Below, in pieces: positions 54,854 to 64,000 of a DNA stretch of 64,000 bases. Source of the stretch: Nemertoderma westbladi (taxonomy: Eukaryota > Xenacoelomorpha > Nemertodermatida > Nemertodermatidae); the NCBI GenBank assembly GCA_032718475.1, contig JAUCBJ010000577.1, positions 1-64,000 of the forward strand, in the 5' to 3' direction. Numbering within the stretch: the stretch's first letter is position 1; every line of letters begins with the position of its first letter. Below the pieces are notes generated by a model. It was not told where the DNA came from. It did no database searches and was given only the letters and a program-made list of their open reading frames with translations. Both the position numbers and the translations under genes were made by a program.

Positions 54854-56491
54854 ATGGATAGATTACCCCGCCAAGAAGGTTTGCGATCAAATGATGAGGA
54901 TGAATTCTTTTCGGCAGATGAAGAATTTTGGAGAGGTGGGGAAGATGATAGGGAAATACTTATAGAAGAGGATAATGGAACTGCAACAACAGAGACAGAA
55001 GACGGTAGTTCCGAGAGTGGAACGTCACAAGCTCATCGCCAACCCATTGATTGTGGCACCTCTATGAGATCCTTGGGTTTACTCTACTGTATGCTCTTGG
55101 TCGTTATATCTATTGTGCTGCCAATCACTGAAATATTGCAACCGTCGCTATGGAAACCCTCATACACTTACTGTTGGGCCATCGGAATGTTTGTTGTAGG
55201 AATCGCATCAAATTTATACATTGGTTTCCTACCGGATAACCAAAGGGGAGAAGAAACACGAGTCGCTAATATTGTTATAAAATGCGCATGCGCAATATGT
55301 GGAGGGATTGGCGTTTTGAATGCATCTCTAGAAATTGCAGCTTTCATTGCCTTCAAACATACATGCACAACTGTAATGGAGCCAATTTCATTCGGGTTTC
55401 AATTTGTTTTCGTTTTCTCCCAGTTTAAGTTGTTGTTTGTCGATTGCAACCGTTGTTTGTCGAGCACTTGGGGAGTTCGGATGTCGTTGGTTCATATTCT
55501 AGCCACTGATATATTTATTTGGATTTATCTAATTATTTTGGAAGCAAGGAATGATCTAGATTTGGGGGGCGAGATTGATGTTTCCATGACAACGCCTCTG
55601 CCATCTCCTATTCCCTGGGTGATTGTTTGTCTGTATGATTCCAGCACTCTTCTCGGAAAGTTTATCCTAACAATTAAACCTCTACTCTATGCGTTTACCG
55701 TTGAGTACGCTGTAACCTCAGCCACTGTTGTCCATGCTATGCTAAAAGCTAGTGATAACAATATCGATGGCCCGCAAATTGTTAACGACGATGACAACGG
55801 CAGACGGAATCCCTGCCTTCGCATTCGTGTGATAACAAACCCCCCTGTGATTGGGGCCGTTCTGGGGGTAGTTTCGATTATTCTTATGATTACCGTGGTC
55901 CTTTGCTACAATTATCTTTATAAGGATTACCCCCAGACTATGGTGAGCATCTATTCATGGACCCAAATTAGCTTCGGAGTATTGATGGTTGGTGCCACTG
56001 GATTCAGCTGGTGGAAATTGACCAAATACCACGAGCGTTTCAAATCCAATAAACATTCTCTGGATGAAAACATTCTAATTGTTTCACTTTTTGGATTATT
56101 TGCTCATGAGTGTTTTACTCTCGTTGCCACAGCCACAATCCTAAATCCTCTGGAAAATCTTACATCCTTTCTTTTCTTTATAGAATCCGGTTTACAAACT
56201 GCGCTCATTTTCGATGCGTTGAAACGGAAACCATCGCAAGCAGAAATACATAGTCGCCAAGCCGTGATGTACCTCCTCTGTACTAACATCGCGTACTGGA
56301 TTCAAAGTATATTCGAGGTCCAAGCGCCAGATTCTTCGCCTGTTCAAGAAGCGTTCTACACAAAGAGGTCGTGGGAGATCATCATGCACATTTGTGGACC
56401 ATTTGAAATTCTGTTTCGGTTTCACTCCTTTGCATGTCTCTGCGACATCGTCAATGAAACTTACATACTTCATATAGAAAGACACATTTAG
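54854..56491 (+). CDS. Otopetrin-like proton channel, single exon
   Basis: Otopetrins are multi-pass proton-selective channels of the plasma membrane, used in acid sensing and otolith or biomineral formation. The ATG at 54854 gives 545 residues; a TTG six bases earlier is not needed. An acidic cytoplasmic N-terminus of about 70 residues is followed by about ten to twelve hydrophobic segments (for example LLYCMLLVVISIVLPI, YCWAIGMFVVGIA, VIGAVLGVVSIILMITVVL). C-terminal family blocks are visible: LFIESGLQTALIFDALKR-like FFIESGLQTALIF, TNIAYWIQSIFE, SWEIIMHICGPFEILFRFHS. The frame is intact with no intron, unlike most otopetrin genes, so a retrocopy origin is possible. AATAAA signals follow at about 56507. 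The CCAAT array lies just upstream. Confidence 0.85.
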   Translation: MDRLPRQEGLRSNDEDEFFSADEEFWRGGEDDREILIEEDNGTATTETEDGSSESGTSQAHRQPIDCGTSMRSLGLLYCMLLVVISIVLPITEILQPSLWKPSYTYCWAIGMFVVGIASNLYIGFLPDNQRGEETRVANIVIKCACAICGGIGVLNASLEIAAFIAFKHTCTTVMEPISFGFQFVFVFSQFKLLFVDCNRCLSSTWGVRMSLVHILATDIFIWIYLIILEARNDLDLGGEIDVSMTTPLPSPIPWVIVCLYDSSTLLGKFILTIKPLLYAFTVEYAVTSATVVHAMLKASDNNIDGPQIVNDDDNGRRNPCLRIRVITNPPVIGAVLGVVSIILMITVVLCYNYLYKDYPQTMVSIYSWTQISFGVLMVGATGFSWWKLTKYHERFKSNKHSLDENILIVSLFGLFAHECFTLVATATILNPLENLTSFLFFIESGLQTALIFDALKRKPSQAEIHSRQAVMYLLCTNIAYWIQSIFEVQAPDSSPVQEAFYTKRSWEIIMHICGPFEILFRFHSFACLCDIVNETYILHIERHI

Positions 56492-57300
56492 CTAATTTTG
56501 TGACGTAAATAAAAATAAAATATAATAAACATATAATAATTATATAGTTAATTAAGTTAAATTTATTTGTAAGCTCTATATGAAATAGCTTTTATTTCTT
56601 ATAATATAGACATATATAAATATTATGCTATAATATAGTGTACAAGTTATAAACATGAAATAAAAATATTTTAAGGATAAGAACAAGTGCTGGTAGCCTA
56701 GAAATACGTAGTTCGACGTAAATTATGAAGAATGGACGGATATGCACAGTTCATAAAAAATATGAAAATAAACTTAAGGTATGAAAATGCATATAACATG
56801 TGAAAGTGGATTGCGAATGTAGGATAGATAAGTTACTAAATATTTATTTGTACAACTCCCTGTCACCTTATTCGAATGATTTCTTAATACGGGCAGCTTT
56901 ACCTGCCTGTACGTACACTCAACGCAATGCGCCGATGTAGATGCTCATTGGCCCCCGTGTTCCTTCTCACCTTCACTTCACCACGCCCGAGTTTACGGAG
57001 AAAATCAATCATGCTTGCCCAACATCCAGGGTCGTAACACCGATTGTTTGTACTTGAAGATAGTTTACTGTACTTCCTAACATTTGATCTTCTGCTTCCT
57101 TGGACACAGATGAACCATCAACCTTCAACCATGGCCATTAAATCATGGCCATCGCGTAACAACGATACAAAAGTACGATTAGTAGAAAAAGGTCAAGGTT
57201 TTTTAATCTACATGCATCTAATGCATTAGTTCATGAAGTTTGAAAATTGAAGTCACAAAATCTGTAAGGGGAATATTGCTGCTGTAAACCGCTGTGCCTC
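56492..57300. other. 3' flank of otopetrin
   Basis: AT-rich with possible poly(A) signals. No gene is supported in the short plus frame at 57044-57229. Confidence 0.4.
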
Positions 57301-57446
57301 CAGTTAGATCATTTTAAGGCTGGTATTGTTCAGCATGGAAATTCGCTTTTCGTTCGTTTCTGAAGAGGTTTTACTGTTATAGAAATGCTGAGTTTTAAAT
57401 CGTTATTATAATAACTGCATTAAATGAAAAAATAGCCTTGTTATTA
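57301..57446. repeat. Left copy of the LINE no. 3 target-site duplication (~146 bp)
   Basis: Repeated at 62584-62740, apart from a roughly 11-bp difference after AAGGC and a few substitutions. It ends TTGTTATTA directly at the TAG-repeat tail of the LINE. Confidence 0.8.
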
Positions 57447-57461
57447 CTACTACTACTACTA

Positions 57462-59047
57462 CTAGGTCGAGTGAACTCGGACAGTGGAAATGAGATCCTT
57501 CCAGACTTCCCGATTCTCCATAGTTGTCGCAATTTCGTTTCTCCTAAGTTCAGTATCCCTTTCAAGTTGATCTATATATGTTATGGCAGGTCGTCCACGA
57601 CTACGCTTTCCATGAGTTGGTTGCCAGAAAAGTAGATCTGGTATGATCTCGTCTTTACTTCGCCAGCAGTGCCCACTGAATCTAAATCTGCGTTCACGGA
57701 GGGTGGTTGATACAGGTGGTATTGTACCATAAAGCTCGGCGTTTGTCATGTGTTGTCTCCAGCTGATGTTTAGGGCTGCCCTTAATAGTCTTGTGTAGCA
57801 ACCATCAATTTGTTGTTCAAGTGATTTAGTCAGTATCCAGGTCTCACCCCCGTATAAAAATACACTTTCCACTGTGGCTCGAAAGAACTTAGTCTTTAGG
57901 TGCCTGGGCAGATCTGATTTCCAGATGGTATCCATTTTTGATAGAGCTACCCAAGCCTTTGCTTTCCTAACTTCTATGTCCTTTTTGCTACTCTCTATCC
58001 ATGGAAGTCGTCGACCTTCCCTAGTTGATTATTATCAATGGTTGTCAAGTTTCCATCAACATTAAAGGTTATGAATTCGGCCTTGGTAACATTTATATGC
58101 AATCCAACCTGTTAATGTTTAGGGTAACATATGCAATCCAAACTCCTTAGCAGCCCTCTCCACTTCATTTAGTAGAAGCTGTGCATCTGCTAGCGTATTA
58201 GAGATCAGGGCGATGTCATCCGCAAAGTCGGTGTCTGTGACTGTAGTTGCCGGATATCTACTACTTCTGCGTTCTTGAAGTGTGAATCCCAGGTCTTCAC
58301 CCTTTGTGGCCGTCCTCATTGCGTAATCCAGCACAATTACAAATAGTAATGGTGCTAATGTGTCACTGCACTATGCCAGCGAGGATTGAGAAAAACTCAG
58401 TTTCACCATCTGGTGAGAGTACCTGCGCTTCTGTGTCACAATAAAACAATCCAATGCCAGCAACAATTACTTCTGGTATTCCATAAGCTCTTAGGATTTC
58501 CCGCGTTTTACCTCTATGGATGGAGTCGAATGCCTTCTTGAAGTCCACAACATTCATGACTGCGGGGAGATTCTTTGACTTAATTCCTTCAATCAGTCTC
58601 CGTAGTGCAAGTATCTGAGCTATTGATTGTTGATCTACTTGGTCGAAATCTGTTTTGGCTCTTACGCATTAGTTTCTCTATGTGAGGCCTAATCCTATAT
58701 AGAATCATTTTATTGTATATTTTGGCAGCTACCACAAGCAGACAGATCCCACGATAGTTTGTTGGTATACCGAGGTCTCCTTTCTTGGGGAGAGGCTTTA
58801 GTTGACCTTTAGTCCAAATTGGTGGTGGCTTTTCCCCTTTTAACATCCGGTTGCAAACATTCAATAAGGGTCTGTTTAGCACTCCTGTTTTCCATACCTC
58901 CGCTGGGATTTCATCTAATCCACTTGCTATATTATTGGAAATGCTTTTCCAGGATCTCTTACCAGGATCAGCCCGTGGTATGATACCCTGCCTATAATAT
59001 ACAGGGATGGAGTTACCTTTTATACTGGATTTATACATGATGCACAT
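57462..59047 (-). pseudogene. LINE no. 3 reverse transcriptase region
   Basis: Four frame pieces (59047-58589, 58557-58363, 58334-58119, 57935-57462) together cover the RT from GLDEIPAEVWKTG and LKPLPKKGD through VVDFKKAFDSIH, SILAGIVQ (degenerate, where a GVRQG-type block is expected), TDFADDIALIS and the thumb FRATVESVFLYGGETW. The catalytic FADD is kept, but frame changes separate the pieces. Confidence 0.8.
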
Positions 59048-59049
59048 AA

Positions 59050-60880
59050 TTAATTATATTCCAGGTCACTAATAAATTACATGAAAATGTTGTGTCCTTA
59101 TCCAATGTAGCACAAATTGGTTCACAATAAAAAAACATTAATTCAGCCGAAATACATCAAATAGTGAATCGTTGGTTATCTTTACGATAAGGTTTCGTAG
59201 GTTTAATAATATGGCATCTAAATATTTCAATTAATTAATACAATACCGTTAATAGATTGTTAGTCTACCATGTCAAATATTGATCCCAGGTGTTGAAATA
59301 AATATATAGAACTCATTTAAAATAGAAGCAAACAGCAATATAATAATATGAATTTCGAGTATAATAGTATAAATACAATTAATTTACCTGTTATATTTGT
59401 GCACTGATTAATAGTAAAATAAAATAAACTTACAACCCATGAAACCTTCAGATTTATAAATATGAAAATATTTGTAAGATATGTATCTATAATAATGAAA
59501 TTACTCGGACGCAGTGCCACTTACTCGATAATGTGTCGTACCATCACAAACAACACATACCGAACCGGTATATATACCGATACCCTATACTATACATATA
59601 TAATACCCTATACAAAAGTAAATACCCTCAAAGTATAGTCAGTTAATAACAAGTGATTGGCTACATTACGTTGTAGCCGAAGCTAACTTTGGGGATATCA
59701 CACTGTAGTGTGAAAGAGCCCTAACTTTATATATTTATGTGTAGGGCTGTAGGATAGTAGACCTATACAAACATATCACATATACATACAGTGTTTGGAT
59801 AGGTATGACTATATTCCGTATACATTTATTATTACAATGTATTTATCACGTTTATAATTTTATGTACTATGATATAGCCTATAAAGCAGTTAATATAAAA
59901 AAAATATCAGAAACTATAATATTAAGTATTGAAATCACAGTTTAAATGATACCTGTTTCAAAAAGAAAGTAAATTAAGTACCGGTATACTATTCAATATT
60001 TATTTCAAGGAAAACTAATACTATTTTGCAATAAAGTTTACATATTTTACATGAAAAATAAAAAAATATCCCTTATGACCGCTTGATGGGGTCGTCAGGA
60101 TAAAGTTTTCAATGTGATAAACACGCAATTTTATTTAACAAATTTGCCTTTTACACGTTCCCTTGGTCGCTGTAAACCAGAGTAAAACTACAACACTGTA
60201 GAAATACAACGAACTACCGTTGCCGATTGAGATACAGAAGGATAGCAGGAAGATCTGGTGCGCCTTATTTGGGAACAAATTCATAATATTTGGTGGTAAA
60301 AATCAGCAATTTTTACGAATAAAAGTTACTTTCCCTTGTATCCTTGTAACTCAATTCGTCTGAAAAGACTGCAACATCTGTTATATATTGACTAATTAAA
60401 GGCAATTTTGAGGAATAAAATATGTTCAATAACTATCAACTTTATAAACTAATAATTTTTGGTATAATATAAAAAAAACTTGCAAAGTAAATAAGAGCAG
60501 TTACATCTACTAACTTATATTCTATGTAACTTCTTCTACAGTACCACTATATATATTGTATAGTATAAGTATAAGTATTAATACCGGTAAATAAGTTAAG
60601 TTTAAGTATAAAACAACCTGTATTCTTTTAACCATTGCTAATTATTGGTGAAGGATAGGATATTATTAATAGAGAAAATGAAAAGTAAGATAAATAATGA
60701 AATAAAATAGATTATCACACTTGTGTACTAATATCTAGTAAATTCATGATGTCAGGATGTGGCCCTGCGATTATTTGTTTAACAATAAATACAAAATACC
60801 AATAAGATACGAACCATAGAAAAATCTAAAATTCGTAAACCGGCCCACTTAGACACGGTATGGATTGGATAGGATTGGAT
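59050..60880. other. Non-coding interruption inside LINE no. 3
   Basis: AT-rich sequence splitting the LINE between the linker end (GDFTPAEL) and the first RT block. It has no ORF of note. It is probably an insertion; the right edge is near GGATTGGATAGGATTGGATC (60862-60881). The element type is not recognised. Confidence 0.5.
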
Positions 60881-60882
60881 CT

Positions 60883-62267
60883 TTAGAGTTCGGCAGGTGT
60901 GAAGTCCCCTGTTTCTATAGGTAGTGTCTTGTCATATATTTTCCTTGTAGGGCTGACCTCGATGTTTGGTGGCTGCCCAAGCAAGTTGCTGAAGTGATTT
61001 TTCCACTTCCCAACACGTTCTTCAGGACTATCGGCTTTGAGGCGCCCCTTTGCACAACTTTTCCGACCAGATACCTCATTTACAGTTTGCCAGGTGAGTC
61101 TTGATTGTTGCTGTATGTGAGCAGTTGTAATTGCTTCAATTTTATCCTGTATGTACTTTTCCTGGCTGATTGATGTTGTAGGCCAATTTAAGATCGTCCT
61201 TAGCTTTCTCAACCTTGTTAATGTTTTCGGTTGTTGGTTGTTCGGTTTTAACATTGTAGGCTATCTTAAGATCTTCTCTCTTACAAGTAACCTCAGAGTT
61301 TTGCCATGGCACATACTGTTTTCGTTTGGGTTTCTGGGGATATCCCTCTTAGCTGATTCCTTGTGGGCTGTTATTATATTCTGGTATATTGAATTGGTGG
61401 ATTGGTCTTCATCCATTGACTGAAGTGCTTCAAAGCGGTTTTGTACTTCTACTGTGTAAGCCTCCTTTACTGCATTGTCAGTTCTGAGTTTCTCCCAATC
61501 ATAGTTGATTTGCTTGCTTTTCCTGGGTTTGCCTGCTCTCAAACTGAGTCTGATCTCTGCAGTCACAATTCTGTGGTCTGAACCAATTAGGTTGAACGAG
61601 CTGTATGCCTTGCAGTTGATCAAGCTGTTTCTCCACTTTTGATTTATAAGGATGTAATCCAGTTGTGCTTTGGTTCCATTAGGGTATTGAAAGGTCCATA
61701 GCTTCCCCTTACTCTTTTCGAATATGTTGTTTGTTGGTATCAATTCACATTCTTCCATTAGGTCTAAATGTAAGTAACCATTTCTCTTAGAACTGGTGTT
61801 ATAGGTGTAACCCTTGATGTCTTCTGGGCCAATTTCGGAATGTCCTTTATAAGTCCAGTCAGATCTTCATAAAACTTGACTGTTTGTTCTGGCTCTGATG
61901 CATTGGCCGAGTTTCTTACTGCTGAGCTTGTTACTAACGTCCATCCATTTCCAATGTCATTGTACTTCATGGCAGTGTCTTCATGACAAATCCGATGCTC
62001 TTGGATGCAGATGATGTCGATGTTATATTCCATTGCCAGAGCGACCATGTCACCCTGTTTGCTATGTGCTTTCAGCGTGCGTGCGTCCATTGTAGCAATC
62101 TTTAGTGTCTTTTTACATTTCAACAGGTTGGTTCTTTTTTCTTCTCTGTCTTCTGTTCCAGTAGCCAATTTATAGACACCAGCCTGGTGTACCACTGAGG
62201 GACGCGGTCCTCGTTGACCCGGGCGACGACCGAGCCGGTATTTCTCTTGGAGGGTTCTCGTACTCAT
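60883..62267 (-). pseudogene. LINE no. 3 endonuclease and linker
   Basis: Pieces 62267-61764, 61758-61261 and 61254-60883. Catalytic-type blocks of APE endonucleases are visible (QEHRI, YILINQKW, GSDHRIV), but the central part is missing: the first piece jumps from SAVRNSANAS to EPEQTVKFYEDL, which skips the sheet that normally follows. Confidence 0.75.
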
Positions 62268-62583
62268 ATCTTTCAGTTGCGAGAGTAAACCGCTTGTGGT
62301 CGCAACTTCTACAAGCGTCTTCGCAGTAGGTCGCCGTTGGTTGATTACCTTCCGCCGACCTTGTCAGCATGTCTAGCCGTTGGTTGATTACCTTCCGCCT
62401 ATCCATGGCCTACAGCCCTGCTGCCGACTGTAGGGGTCCTTTTGTTACACCCTGAACCAAGTGTGCCTCCTGGGTTAGGTATCCAGTATAGACAGAGCGG
62501 GGCGTGTATCATCTCTATTGCAGATGCGTATCAAGCTTTGCCTTCAATGGTGCCCTAGACGCTATAGCCCTCAATGACTTATT

Positions 62584-62740
62584 CAGTTAGATCATTTTAA
62601 GGCAGGGCCCATCTGGTATTGTTCAGCATGGAAATTCGCATTTTGTTCGTTTCTGAAGAGGTTTTACTGTTCTAGAAATGCTGAGTTTTAAATCGTTATT
62701 ATAATAACTGCATTAAATGAAAAAAATAGCATTGTTATTA
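62584..62740. repeat. Right copy of the LINE no. 3 target-site duplication
   Basis: Matches 57301-57446. It ends TTGTTATTA and continues into unrelated CACATTGCAC. Confidence 0.8.
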
Positions 62741-63850
62741 CACATTGCACAAATTGTAAAATACATGTATATCTTATACCAGTTGCCCCACTCAATCAAC
62801 AATTCTTGTGAGGAGAAACGAAAATTAGAAATGATGTCATTTTGTAACATATGATGTCATTTAATACATCCAGATAGGCCTCAATATGAACATAATATTT
62901 TATATATACTGTATGTTCGATTTTGGAGATCCAAAGACTATCTTTTTGCTACCGATTTTGCTAACCTTATATCAGATAAACCCAGAGAGTTTAATATGTT
63001 CCTGAAGCTTAGTCCGATTATCAAATTTTCATTCTCACTCCTTTAGGTCAGATAGCTGCGATAAATAAGCTTGTTTTGTCAGTCGCATGACGTAGATCTA
63101 ATTGCCATGAGTGAGATTTAGCACGACTACATCACCAACCTCTAGCGCTCTAGGTTGTTGACAAAGGCTCCACTTCTCTCACCACTAAGGTTTAATATTG
63201 TTATTGTGTATAGTAGTGGGATTTTATTTCTTGTTCTATTAATAATCATAAACAGAGTTGTTATGTTATCATAAAATAAATACATACCCAATGTATGTAC
63301 TGTATTATACAATACATGCATATACAATATACAATTCATAATTCCCCTACAGGTAAATCCCAATTATTATGGTAGAGGCCAGGGAAACATGACAACTGCA
63401 TGTGATTGGATGCGTGTCAGGAGATTAATAAATTATTCATTATTTCACTACCAATACCTAAGATTTATACCATTACAACTACGCGTTTAAATTTTATGTT
63501 TTAAAATTCAATACAATTAATTGTCATTGTAAATTTCAATAATTTATCATGCATAATTACTCAATATTTCTGCTTTGTGCTTTTATAAAAAGGTATTAAA
63601 TAATAATAATATTAACCTATTCCATTTTCTGTGTACTGCTTAAAATAGTGTAGACAATTAATAGCAGGGTTGCCATCCTAGACATTCTACTACTTTTATA
63701 TCAACAAAGTATACATTTTTTGATTTTTATGTGGCAATTTATGCTTAAATTTATGTTTCCTCGAAGCTAGATTTTTTATTGATTTCTGATAATCAATGAT
63801 TATAGTGGAGGAAAGATTTCAGTGAAACTTAATCTCGAGAGAGGCAATAA
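62741..63850. other. AT-rich intergenic DNA before the second otopetrin copy
   Basis: No gene is supported. 63430-63690 resembles 50440-50860, the repeat upstream of the first otopetrin. Confidence 0.4.
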
Positions 63851-63852
63851 AT

Positions 63853-64000
63853 GGCAAGTCGCCAAGCCGTAATCTACCTCCTCTGTACTAACATCGCGTA
63901 CTGGATTCAAAGTATATTCGAGGTCCAAGCGCCAGACTCTTCGCCTGTTCAAGAAGCGTTCTACACAACAAGGTCGTGGGAGATTATCACGCACATCTGC
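63853..64000 (+). pseudogene. Second otopetrin-like copy, fragment running off the window
   Basis: From AGTCGCCAAGCCGT at 63855 it matches 56250-56396 of the otopetrin gene almost base for base (SRQAVIYLLCTNIAYWIQ, then TTRSWEIITHIC). The match starts in mid-protein right after AATAAATGGCA, with no upstream otopetrin sequence nearby. It is either a truncated duplicate or the last exon of a tandem paralogue; the window end prevents a decision. Confidence 0.7.

Larger units (their letters stand above)
57447..62583 (-). mobile_element. LINE no. 3, near full length, decayed (APE endonuclease, RT)
   Basis: A minus-strand non-LTR element. In element order: leader; endonuclease start (TLKIATMDARTLKAHSK, IDIICIQEHRICHED; 62267-61764), with a middle section missing; endonuclease end (QLDYILINQKW, LIGSDHRIVTAEI; 61758-61261); linker (60883-61254); a non-coding break at 59050-60880; RT (ASGLDEIPAEVWK, NYRGICLLVVAAKIYNK; DFKKAFDSIHRGK; DTDFADDIALISN); thumb and tail (LKTKFFRATVESVFLYGGETW, RWSKDEIIPDLLFWQP-like WRSKDEIIPDLLFWQP). 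The tail is TAG repeats (57447-57465). Flanked by long direct repeats. Inactive because of several frame breaks. A relative of LINE#2 but a different family. Confidence 0.82.

Overview
This is animal nuclear DNA, most likely from a marine or other aquatic invertebrate. The host genes are of animal type: an intact ribosomal protein eL33 (RPL35A) reading frame, an otopetrin proton-channel gene, and a spliced gene for a single-pass membrane protein. The mobile elements (BEL/Pao and Ty3/Gypsy LTR elements, a Penelope-like element and APE-type LINEs) point to an invertebrate or early chordate. I cannot name the phylum from the sequence alone.

Layout. 1-7.1 kb: 3' part of a BEL/Pao retrotransposon (pol, a tandem-repeat spacer, an extra zinc-knuckle ORF, 3' LTR). 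7.1-12.1 kb: a decayed CR1/Daphne-like LINE, split by a second LINE inserted in the opposite direction and flanked by an 85-bp duplication. 12.3-13.3 kb: an unknown minus-strand ORF head-to-head with an intronless eL33 gene. 14-17.5 kb: palindromic elements with long G/C homopolymers, and small tandem repeats. 17.6-21.7 kb: a 4.1-kb array of a 17-bp unit. 22.5-31 kb: LINE 3' ends and a Penelope-like element, into which a young, intact Ty3/Gypsy element (25276-30543) has inserted. 33.0-44.5 kb: a second BEL/Pao element on the minus strand with both LTRs, intact gag-protease, most of pol deleted, and an intact 866-residue extra ORF. 45-49.2 kb: four exons of a membrane-protein gene; the last intron seen holds about 58 copies of a 43-bp unit that copies the upstream exon/splice-donor junction. 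52.2-54.5 kb: a foldback-type element made of 70-bp units, each with two CCAAT boxes. 54.85-56.5 kb: single-exon otopetrin. 57.4-62.6 kb: a near full-length, decayed LINE with ~146-bp target duplications. 63.85-64.0 kb: start of a second otopetrin-like copy running off the window.

Main points of interest. (1) Two divergent BEL/Pao elements both carry a third ORF 3' of pol with two or three CX2CX4HX4C zinc knuckles. In the second element this protein also has a pattern resembling a DEDD 3'-5' exonuclease domain. Both elements place tandem repeats between pol and this ORF. (2) A 43-bp intronic array multiplies a real 5' splice site about 58 times. (3) An array of roughly 48 CCAAT boxes inside a foldback element ends about 310 bp upstream of otopetrin. 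(4) Two LINE insertions with TAG-repeat tails have unusually long target-site duplications.

All similarity statements come from reading the translations by eye; no database search was run. Exon borders, LTR ends and repeat copy numbers were counted by hand and may be off by a few bases or copies.
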